Assembly: GCF_007971525.1 (NCBI RefSeq) | Contig: NZ_CP042437.1 | Span: 3,844,001 to 3,908,000, forward strand | Source: Mucilaginibacter ginsenosidivorax | GTDB taxonomy: Bacteria; Bacteroidota; Bacteroidia; Sphingobacteriales; Sphingobacteriaceae | Reading direction: 5' to 3' | DNA length: 64,000 nt | Program-made: the position numbers and the translations under genes | Shown: in pieces, positions 50,128 through 56,784 of the stretch | Layout of the letters: each line of letters starts with the position of its first letter | Position numbering within the stretch: position 1 is the stretch's first letter | The notes under the pieces: model-generated | Database searches by the model: none | What the model was told of the DNA's origin: nothing | Seen by the model: the letters and a program-made list of their open reading frames with translations, nothing else

Positions 50128-50192
50128 GAGTCCCTCTGGGACTCTAAAACAGGGTTAATTTATTTCTACAAAGCTTTTGTCCCTCTGGGACA
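50128..50192. repeat. REP palindromes upstream of the RAYT gene
   Basis: GAGTCCCTCTGGGACTC (50128-50144) and, after 20 bases, CTACAAAGCTTTTGTCCCTC (from 50166) continuing into TGGGACAG. The second is the inverted version of the units at 49352 and 49545, so the transposase is enclosed by inverted REPs. Confidence 0.75.
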
Positions 50193-50274
50193 GGAGGTTT
50201 GCATGTAGGCGTTTTGGTGAATTTTAAATGTTACATAATTCCCTTCGTTAAGAGGCATTTAAAAAATGGTTTTA

Positions 50275-51768
50275 TTACTGCCTCGCAAACAACATCCCAT
50301 CCACATTAACCGTGCTTACCTTGCCCAGTTCGTCGATATTAAATGTAGCACCAATTTTGCCGTATTCCTTGCGTACGTATGGGCCAACAAAGGTATCGTA
50401 GTTCCAGCAGCTGGCTTCGGCGGTTATAAAATTGTTGATGTTGAATGTTAGTTTATCGGCTGTGGCCGTTATCACTACTGTTCCATAAAGCGGATCGGTG
50501 TAGGTGCCGGCATAGGCTTTCAGGTCAAGTGTGGGATGGGTGCCTATAACGCGTTTAGCTTCATAATCTTTGGTTGATTTTTCCCGTTTGGCCAGGATAT
50601 CGCCGTAAAGCTTTAAAAACTCCTTGCTCCAGTCGCGGTTGCCGCCTAATGCAAAGTAATCAAAGGCTTTAAACATCAGGGCATGGCGCACTTCGGCGTG
50701 ATCAAGGTTGGCCAGTATGTATACGCCCATCTTTTTATCTACAATCATCCCGTTTATGGCTACCAGCCCTGTGAGGCTGCCGGTATGAAAATCGACTTTC
50801 TGCCCCTGGTAATCCTGCTGAAACCAGCCCAGGCCGTAGGTTATCCAATGCGGTTTGGTAACCCGGGCTGTGGGGTAAAATTCACTCTCGGATACAAATG
50901 TTTGCGGCTTAAGCAGCATGGCCCAGCTTTCGGGTTTAAGCAGGCGCTGATTGCCGTTATACTTAGTGCTATCGAGCATGCAATTAACCCATTTGGCCAT
51001 ATCCTCTACGCTTGACCATACGCCACCCGCCGGACCAATGGCATCGGTAACATCTTTTTGGGCTACAACAATGCTGCTATCTACCTTAATATGTGCCGAC
51101 GATTGGTTAGGTACGCCTTTAATTTTGCTGAAAGCAGGTACAGACCGGGTCATTTTTAGTGGGGTAAAAATCCTTTTCTGCACAAAATCTGCCCAGGGCA
51201 TGCCGCTGGCCTTCTCAATTACTTTACCCGCTGTTACATAAAATAAGTTTTGGTACACAAACCCGGCCCTGAAGCCATATTCTGGTTTTGCCAGGCGCAA
51301 ACGATGAAGCATCTCATCAGCCGGAATGTTCATGTAGGCCCATAAATAATCTGTATTGCCCACGCCGCTATCATGCAAAAATAAATCGCGTACCGTTAGC
51401 TCGCGGGTTACGTAGGGATCGTATAGCTGAAAACCGGGCAGGTAATCTGTTACTTTGTCATCCCAGTGCAGTTTACCTTCGTCAACCAGCATGGCGGCAC
51501 AGGCAGCGGTCATAGCCTTGGTTGTTGATGCAATGGCAAAAATAGTTTGCGTATCAACCTTATCGGGTTTGCCCATTTCACGTATGCCATAGCCTTTTGC
51601 AAATATTACCTTACCATCTTTTACTACTGCAATGGCCAGGCCAGGCACATGCCAGTCGGTAACGGCTTGCTGAACGTAGTTGTCAAAATCCTGGATGTTC
51701 GCACTGGTTTGGGCAAACGCCATTGCAGGTGCAAGGCATATGAATAGCAGGCATTTTAAAAGTTTCAT
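50275..51768 (-). CDS. exported serine hydrolase, class C beta-lactamase fold (paralogue)
   Basis: 497 residues with the same build as the protein at 45247-46776: signal peptide (1-20, ending AFAQ), beta-lactamase-fold domain, and C-terminal DUF3471-like domain with a DPLYGTVVIT segment. SxxK is S81-T-T-K84, and YxN is YQN near residue 170; FHTGSLTG (about 328-335) is at the KTG position. The protein is probably periplasmic and acts on a peptide or ester. The two genes share strand and order and are separated only by the S9 peptidase and the RAYT region. Confidence 0.87.
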   Translation of the reverse strand: MKLLKCLLFICLAPAMAFAQTSANIQDFDNYVQQAVTDWHVPGLAIAVVKDGKVIFAKGYGIREMGKPDKVDTQTIFAIASTTKAMTAACAAMLVDEGKLHWDDKVTDYLPGFQLYDPYVTRELTVRDLFLHDSGVGNTDYLWAYMNIPADEMLHRLRLAKPEYGFRAGFVYQNLFYVTAGKVIEKASGMPWADFVQKRIFTPLKMTRSVPAFSKIKGVPNQSSAHIKVDSSIVVAQKDVTDAIGPAGGVWSSVEDMAKWVNCMLDSTKYNGNQRLLKPESWAMLLKPQTFVSESEFYPTARVTKPHWITYGLGWFQQDYQGQKVDFHTGSLTGLVAINGMIVDKKMGVYILANLDHAEVRHALMFKAFDYFALGGNRDWSKEFLKLYGDILAKREKSTKDYEAKRVIGTHPTLDLKAYAGTYTDPLYGTVVITATADKLTFNINNFITAEASCWNYDTFVGPYVRKEYGKIGATFNIDELGKVSTVNVDGMLFARQ

Positions 51769-51915
51769 GATTTTTGGCTAAAGGTTTTCTGCACTCAATA
51801 TAGCGATAAAATATAATGCAGCCTATGCGTTGCTATCTAAATAAAAAGCACAAAAAAATACCCTTGGCTTTAATGCAAAGAGTACCCGTTATAATTTGGT
51901 TAAAACGCCCTGTTG

Positions 51916-52332
51916 TTAGTACGCAGGAGGCAAGTCTTCTCCGTCTGTATAAGTTACCGATTCCACGTTTTTTGTCAGTTTGTTAGTCTCGGTATCAAAA
52001 TCACTTTTGCGGCCAAGCATGGTAAAATTTTCGGCGACTACTTCGGTGGTGTACTTCTTGATGCCGTCTTTATCTTCAAACGACCGGGTCCGCAATTTGC
52101 CTTCTATATACACCAGCTTCCCTTTTTGTAAAAATTTTGCAGCCATATCTGCAAGGCCGCGCCACATTACAATATTATGCCATTCGGTTTGTTCAACCTT
52201 GCGACCATCTTTGTTATAGGTTTCGGATGTAGCTAACGGAAAACTTGTTACTGATACTCCACCATCTAAAGTACGCAATTCAGGGTCCTTGCCTAAATGG
52301 CCAACAAGGATAACTTTATTAATTCCAGACAT
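51916..52332 (-). CDS. ssb: single-stranded DNA-binding protein
   Basis: A 138-residue Ssb: OB fold from residue 1 to about 110 with MSGINKVILVGHLGKDPE at the start, EWHNIVMWRGLADMAAKFL and GKLVYIEGKLRTRSFED in the middle. The C-terminal tail is short and ends EDLPPAY rather than the canonical DDDIPF; the acidic-hydrophobic character is kept. It binds single-stranded DNA in replication and repair. It follows mutY on the same strand after 23 bases, so the two are probably co-transcribed. Confidence 0.95.
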   Translation of the reverse strand: MSGINKVILVGHLGKDPELRTLDGGVSVTSFPLATSETYNKDGRKVEQTEWHNIVMWRGLADMAAKFLQKGKLVYIEGKLRTRSFEDKDGIKKYTTEVVAENFTMLGRKSDFDTETNKLTKNVESVTYTDGEDLPPAY

Positions 52333-52355
52333 GCCATAAAATAACGGAAATTATT

Positions 52356-53402
52356 TTATAAATTAAAAATGTTTTTTATTAATATAAAAATGACCTTCGG
52401 AAGTGCCAGTTCATGTAAGCTGTCAACGGGGATAAACGCCCAGTTTTCTTTCAAAATAAGTGGAGTATTAGTGGTTTTTACCATCCGCACAAATAGCCGT
52501 TGGTGGGTAAGTATATGTTTTATTACGGAAGTATCTTCCGTAATGTTTAGTTCGTTCCCAAACATAGCAGTAACTTCAGGGAGTTTTGCCAGTTCGTGCG
52601 CTGGTAGCATCTCAGGCGTTTCAACCATTGGTAAGTCATACATATTGGCCCAGATGTCTTTATCGCCCCTTTTATTCATTAAAACGGTGTTCCCATCTGT
52701 AACTAAAAAGTAATTGAAAAAGCGTTCGCGCACTTTTACAGTTTTTAATTTTACAGGCAATGCAGTTGTTGCATTGTTTAAAAAAGCAGCACAGCCTACA
52801 TTTACCGGGCAAATGCCGCATCCTGGATTTTTAGGTTTGCAAAGCATTGCCCCAAACTCCATCATAGCCTGGTTATGCAATGCTGCATTTTGCTTATTAA
52901 GCAAATTTGTGGCAAGTGATTGGAAAGTCTTTTTACCCGTGGAGGAATTAATAGCTTCATAAATTCCAAAATATCGGGCCAGCACCCTGTACACGTTACC
53001 ATCAACAACAGCCCTTGCTTCGTTTGACGAGAAAGATGAAATGGCAGCCGCGGTGTATTCGCCAATACCTTTAAGTTTAATTAGGTCGTCATAGCTTTCG
53101 GGGAAAACGCCGTTGTACATTTGCTGCACCAGCTGCGCGGTTTTGAGCATATTGCGCCCACGGGAATAATAGCCAAGGCCCTGCCAAAGTTTAAGCACCT
53201 CGTCTTCATGGGCTGCTGCAAAATCGCTCACTGTTGGGTACTTTTCCACAAAGCGGTTAAAATAAGGCAGCCCCTGTTCAACGCGGGTTTGCTGCAAAAT
53301 AATTTCTGACAGCCATATCGTATAAGCATCGGTAGTATTACGCCAGGGCAGGTCGCGTTTGTTGGCAAGGTACCATTGTACCAGTTCGTCGGTAAAGTTC
53401 AT
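52356..53402 (-). CDS. mutY: A/G-specific adenine glycosylase
   Basis: A 348-residue MutY. LSEIILQQTRVEQG includes the catalytic Glu (E33), LKGIGEYTAAAI is the helix-hairpin-helix, VDGNVYRVL contains the catalytic Asp, and CKPKNPGCGICPVNVGC gives the C-x6-C-x2-C-x5-C iron-sulfur cluster ligands (about residues 192-208). A NUDIX-like C-terminal domain (about 225-340) recognises 8-oxoG. It removes adenine mispaired with 8-oxoguanine. The ssb gene follows 23 bases downstream. Confidence 0.96.
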   Translation of the reverse strand: MNFTDELVQWYLANKRDLPWRNTTDAYTIWLSEIILQQTRVEQGLPYFNRFVEKYPTVSDFAAAHEDEVLKLWQGLGYYSRGRNMLKTAQLVQQMYNGVFPESYDDLIKLKGIGEYTAAAISSFSSNEARAVVDGNVYRVLARYFGIYEAINSSTGKKTFQSLATNLLNKQNAALHNQAMMEFGAMLCKPKNPGCGICPVNVGCAAFLNNATTALPVKLKTVKVRERFFNYFLVTDGNTVLMNKRGDKDIWANMYDLPMVETPEMLPAHELAKLPEVTAMFGNELNITEDTSVIKHILTHQRLFVRMVKTTNTPLILKENWAFIPVDSLHELALPKVIFILIKNIFNL

Positions 53403-53571
53403 TGGGAGTAAAGGTAGCGAGGTAAATGGTAAATGGCAGCATTAGCCGGCCTGAAGTTTAATAAGCAACACTTTAATAGATAGCATCTTAATTTATGCCC
53501 GATTTGTGAAATATCCGGAATGATGCAGGTGCTTACTAATATGGCGGTGGATGTTTATTAATATCCTTTTA

Positions 53572-53579
53572 TATATTTG
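53572..53579 (+). promoter_or_regulatory. possible pnuC promoter (-7 element) close to the start codon
   Basis: TAtaTTTG matches the Bacteroidota -7 consensus perfectly and would place transcription start at or next to the ATG (53586). No good -33 element was seen, so it may be chance. Confidence 0.35.
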
Positions 53580-53585
53580 GGGTAA

Positions 53586-54194
53586 ATGCAACACCTCTCT
53601 ATCGGCCAGCATATTATCCAGGGCATTAAACAAACCAGTTACCTGGAGTGGGTTGGGGCCGTTACAACTATTGCCTGCGTTTACCTGGCGGCGCGGCAGA
53701 ATATCTGGAACTGGCTGGCCGGAATTATTGCTGTAATAGCCTACATGGTGGTATTTTTTGAAAGTGGTTTATTTGGCGATGCCTATTTGCAAATTTACTT
53801 CCTTGGTACGGGTGTTTACGGGTGGTATTTTTGGCTTCGTAAAAAAGAGCGGGATGAAAAACCGGTAGTTAGCCTTAATGGCAAAGCGTATGCTTTGGTA
53901 ATATTGGCCACTCTTGCCTTATCAGGATTGCTTGGCCTTTATCTTCAGTATTTTACATCAAGTACGGTGCCTTATATCGATGGCTTTTGCACCGCGGTAA
54001 GTTTTATGGCCCAATTGCTGATGACCCGGAAAATCCTGCAAAACTGGGCGCTTTGGGTATTTGTTGATATTTGTTATGTGCCGTTATATATCTACAAAAA
54101 TCTGTATATAACCGCGGTTTTATATGCCATTTTGCTTGTTTTAGGTACCATGGGATACATTGACTGGTATAAAGAATATAAAGGCAAGTCTTGA
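53586..54194 (+). CDS. pnuC: PnuC-family nicotinamide riboside/mononucleotide transporter
   Basis: A 202-residue PnuC with seven membrane helices. EWVGAVTTIACVYLAARQN at the N-terminus and LQIYFLGTGVYGWYFWLRKK (about 78-97) are PnuC hallmarks, and the late segment WVFVDICYVPLYIYKNLYIT is also characteristic. It takes up a nicotinamide (or other vitamin) precursor. No riboswitch was seen upstream. A perfect -7 element TAtaTTTG at 53572-53579 ends only 6 bases before the ATG, so the transcript may be leaderless. A NadR-like kinase is encoded 8 kb away at 62059-62583. Confidence 0.9.
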   Translation: MQHLSIGQHIIQGIKQTSYLEWVGAVTTIACVYLAARQNIWNWLAGIIAVIAYMVVFFESGLFGDAYLQIYFLGTGVYGWYFWLRKKERDEKPVVSLNGKAYALVILATLALSGLLGLYLQYFTSSTVPYIDGFCTAVSFMAQLLMTRKILQNWALWVFVDICYVPLYIYKNLYITAVLYAILLVLGTMGYIDWYKEYKGKS

Positions 54195-54305
54195 GTCGAA
54201 AGTTTTAAGTTCTAAACCAGGGAAATGGTATTTATATAAAAACAAGTTGTGGTACCGGGAGGGTAAAAAAATGAATTGAGACTTCCGTCTTAAAACTTTC
54301 GACTT
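54193..54305. repeat. inverted repeat between convergent pnuC and modC
   Basis: GAGTCGAAAGTTTTAAG (54193-54209) faces CTTAAAACTTTCGACTT (54289-54305), 16 of 17 paired. It overlaps the stop codons of both genes and probably terminates both transcripts. Confidence 0.7.
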
Positions 54306-54921
54306 AACTGAATACTATCTCCTCATCGGCCCAGCCGTCTAATTCCTGCGGATTGTGGCTTACGATGATGGTGGTTATCTTTAACTCTTTCGATAATGTT
54401 TTCAATTCGGCCATCAGTTCGGTTTTCATTTTTGCATCCAGGGCCGAAAAGGGCTCGTCCATTAAAAGTAACCGGGGTTTGGTAGCCAACGCCCGCAAAA
54501 TGGCCAGGCGCTGTTGCTGGCCACCCGACAGGTAATCGGGTTTATGCGTTTGCAGCGATTCTAATTTGCCCAGCAATAGCAGTTTGTTTATCCATTTTTC
54601 ATCACCAGTAGCATATTCAAGATGTTGCCTCACCGTCATATTGGGGAACAGCGCGTATTGTTGGAATACAAAACCGATATTTCTTTTTTGGGTTGATAGG
54701 CTGACCTTCGCTTCCGAATTAAACCAGGTTTCGTTATCAACCTTGATAATCCCTTTTTCGGGGCTGATAAGCCCCGCTATTACCTTTAAAAAAGTTGTTT
54801 TTCCCGAGCCCGATGGCCCATGTATTTTGGTGACACTGCCCGTGGCAAATTGTTTATCAATGTGTAGCACCTGCTGCCCATGATAGGCCTTTAGCTTCTT
54901 TTCGATATTGATGCTGATCAT
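54304..54921 (-). CDS. modC: molybdate ABC transporter ATP-binding protein, short form
   Basis: A 205-residue ABC ATPase. Walker A is GPSGSGKTTF (about 36-45), the Q-loop is FVFQQYALFPN, the signature is LSGGQQQRLAILRA (about 132-145) and Walker B is LLLMDEPFSALD. Assignment to molybdate rests on the neighbours: modB overlaps it by 4 bases (ATGA at 54918-54921) and modA is next upstream. It lacks the C-terminal Mop/TOBE domain that regulates full-length ModC (about 350 residues). Confidence 0.88.
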   Translation of the reverse strand: MISINIEKKLKAYHGQQVLHIDKQFATGSVTKIHGPSGSGKTTFLKVIAGLISPEKGIIKVDNETWFNSEAKVSLSTQKRNIGFVFQQYALFPNMTVRQHLEYATGDEKWINKLLLLGKLESLQTHKPDYLSGGQQQRLAILRALATKPRLLLMDEPFSALDAKMKTELMAELKTLSKELKITTIIVSHNPQELDGWADEEIVFS

Positions 54922-55595
54922 CCTAAAGGGCTTTTTGCTTGATATTTATTAAACACAAAAATAGCTATAACCATTACAAACGTTATCGAAAATAAAATGA
55001 GCGAATAATTATTAGCTGATGTATAATCCATTTTTTCCACAGCATCATAAACGGCTATAGAAGCTACGCGGGTAACGCCGGGGATATTGCCACCTATCAT
55101 CAGCACCACTCCAAATTCGCCCAGGGTATGTGCAAAGCTAAGTACAACGGCGGTTAGCAGCGATGGTTTGATATTGGGCAGCAACACGCTTTTAAATGTT
55201 TGCCAACGCGATTTGCCTAACGTGTAAGATGCTTCGGCCAAAGCAGCAGGCAGCTGCTGTAATGCCGATTTTACCGGGCCAATCATAAAAGGCATGCTGT
55301 AAATTACCGATGCCAATACTAAACCAGGGAACGAAAACACCAACTGTACGTCAAAGCTATCATGCAGCCATTTGCCCAGCCCGTGCTGCGGGCTAAAGGC
55401 CAGTAACAAATAAAAGCCCAATACCGATGGCGGCAAAACCAATGGCATGGTGATAATGGCTTCCACCACGATTTTGAAAAAAGACCTCCCTCCGGATAGC
55501 CACCACGCAAAAGGTATTCCTACAATAAATAACAGCGCCGTGGTGATGCCGGCCAATTTTAAAGTAAGCCATATTGGGGATAAGTCCATCAACAA
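54918..55595 (-). CDS. modB: molybdate ABC transporter permease
   Basis: A 225-residue inner-membrane permease with five to six helices. The EAA loop that contacts the ATPase is in YTLGKSRWQTFKSVLLPNIKPS (about residues 125-145 region), and ITMPLVLPPSVLGFYLL is the conserved N-terminal ModB segment. It passes molybdate delivered by ModA across the inner membrane. It overlaps modC by 4 bases and follows modA by 9 bases. Confidence 0.93.
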   Translation of the reverse strand: MLMDLSPIWLTLKLAGITTALLFIVGIPFAWWLSGGRSFFKIVVEAIITMPLVLPPSVLGFYLLLAFSPQHGLGKWLHDSFDVQLVFSFPGLVLASVIYSMPFMIGPVKSALQQLPAALAEASYTLGKSRWQTFKSVLLPNIKPSLLTAVVLSFAHTLGEFGVVLMIGGNIPGVTRVASIAVYDAVEKMDYTSANNYSLILFSITFVMVIAIFVFNKYQAKSPLG

Positions 55596-55604
55596 AAATA
55601 GTGG

Positions 55605-56405
55605 TTATTGTATACGGTAGCCATAGCTTGCAAAAATACTTTTGGCTGCCGGGCTTAATATATACTGGTAAAATCTTTCGGCACCGCGGTTATCTATACC
55701 ATGTTTCAATAGTACCATGCCCTGCAAAATAGGTTTGTAATATTTAGGGTCGATAACCTTGTAGTACAAATCTGTTTTGGAGCCGGCTTCCTTTACAAGC
55801 GATTGGGTAGTAAAACCAACGTCGGCTACGCCGGTAGTAACATAGGTATTTACCTGCGATATGCTTTCGCCATAAACAGTTTTTGATTTCACTTCGTCTA
55901 AAATGCCTTTGTATTTCAAAACCTCTTCAGCGGCTTTACCGTAAGGGGCAATGGCCGGGTTGGCTATAGCTATTTTTTTTACCCGTGCAGTTAATAACAT
56001 GCGTTCCCAATTCTCGAACCCAATGTTTTGCGAACTGCAAATGATAAGGCTTCCCCTTGCGTATTCCACCGGCTGTTTGGCAGCAAAGCCGCCCTTAAAA
56101 AGCGTTTCAGGGAAGCTCATATCGGCAGATAAAAATACGTCAAATGGAGCACCGTTGCTTATTTGCGCCACAAGCTTACCCGATGAACCAACTACCGGCT
56201 CAATGTTTATTCCCGTTTTCTGCTTAAAATCTTTCTGCAACACTTCAATAACCGATTGCAGGTTGGCGGCGGCTGCAACCCTCACATTTTGCGCGGCAAC
56301 AGGCAAATAAGTAAAAAGGCAAATAGCTGGTAAAAAAAATATGTATTTAAACAGCTTGTTATGGTATTCTATGTGTTCCATTTGTACTTGTTTTATGTGG
56401 GGCAT
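55605..56405 (-). CDS. modA: molybdate-binding periplasmic protein
   Basis: 266 residues (258 from an alternative ATG at 56381). A signal peptide ends at PVAAQ, then RVAAAANLQSVIEVL, the family start with the oxyanion-binding Ser/Ala region; VGSSGKLVAQISNGAPFDVFLSAD is the second ligand segment and YGESISQVNTYVTTGVADVGF the third. It captures molybdate (or tungstate) for ModB/ModC, which follow directly. Either start fits; both keep the signal peptide. Confidence 0.92.
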   Translation of the reverse strand: MPHIKQVQMEHIEYHNKLFKYIFFLPAICLFTYLPVAAQNVRVAAAANLQSVIEVLQKDFKQKTGINIEPVVGSSGKLVAQISNGAPFDVFLSADMSFPETLFKGGFAAKQPVEYARGSLIICSSQNIGFENWERMLLTARVKKIAIANPAIAPYGKAAEEVLKYKGILDEVKSKTVYGESISQVNTYVTTGVADVGFTTQSLVKEAGSKTDLYYKVIDPKYYKPILQGMVLLKHGIDNRGAERFYQYILSPAAKSIFASYGYRIQ

Positions 56406-56464
56406 GGCGAAAATGCATCGTTTTTTTATTGTTTAACCAGGGTGTTGGGGTCGTCCCCGCAAAG

Positions 56465-56472
56465 CAAATATA
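56465..56472 (-). promoter_or_regulatory. candidate modABC promoter (-7 element)
   Basis: Minus-strand TATATTTG, a perfect TAnnTTTG match, 59 bases before the longer modA start. No good -33 element was seen. Confidence 0.4.
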
Positions 56473-56724
56473 AACTTGTTATACAATTAATTAATTGATG
56501 CCGGCCAGCGAAAATTTACAAGAGATATCATTGCCGGTTCCGCAATTTATATATATGTTGCGTAAGTTGGTTTACTTTATAAAAAACTATAAAAAGGTGG
56601 ATAAAAATAGTGTTTAAACCTAATAAAAATCATATTTAAATAACTGTATTATATACCTTTAATAGGATTATAAAAAGAAATGTACTATCATTGTATCCGG
56701 CCTGACGCTAACCAAATTAACCAG

Positions 56725-56761
56725 CTTTCGTGCCCGCAAAACCAAGCTGCGGGTACGAAAG
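56725..56761. promoter_or_regulatory. hairpin/dyad just upstream of the 7TM receptor gene
   Basis: CTTTCGTGCCCGC and GCGGGTACGAAAG form a 13-bp stem with one G-U pair and an 11-base loop. There is no T run, so it is not a terminator. It could be an operator or a leader structure. Confidence 0.5.
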
Positions 56762-56784
56762 ATACTTACCCCTTTTAATTGCGT

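Larger units (their letters stand above)
56406..56784. other. divergent promoter region between modABC and the 7TM receptor
   Basis: No gene. On the minus strand TAtaTTTG (plus 56465-56472) is a candidate modA -7 element. The right half is AT-rich. A 13-bp hairpin, CTTTCGTGCCCGC (56725-56737) with GCGGGTACGAAAG (56749-56761), lies 24 bases before the receptor start. TAtcaTTG at 56686-56693 is a poor promoter candidate for the receptor. Confidence 0.45.

Noticed and set aside
45247..51768. Antibiotic-resistance beta-lactamases
   Set aside because: The KTG position is HDGG or FHTG and the DUF3471-like tail is typical of esterase/peptidase relatives; there is no resistance context.
53403..53585. 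Riboswitch (TPP or NAD type) upstream of pnuC
   Set aside because: No recognisable conserved core such as CTGAGA is present.
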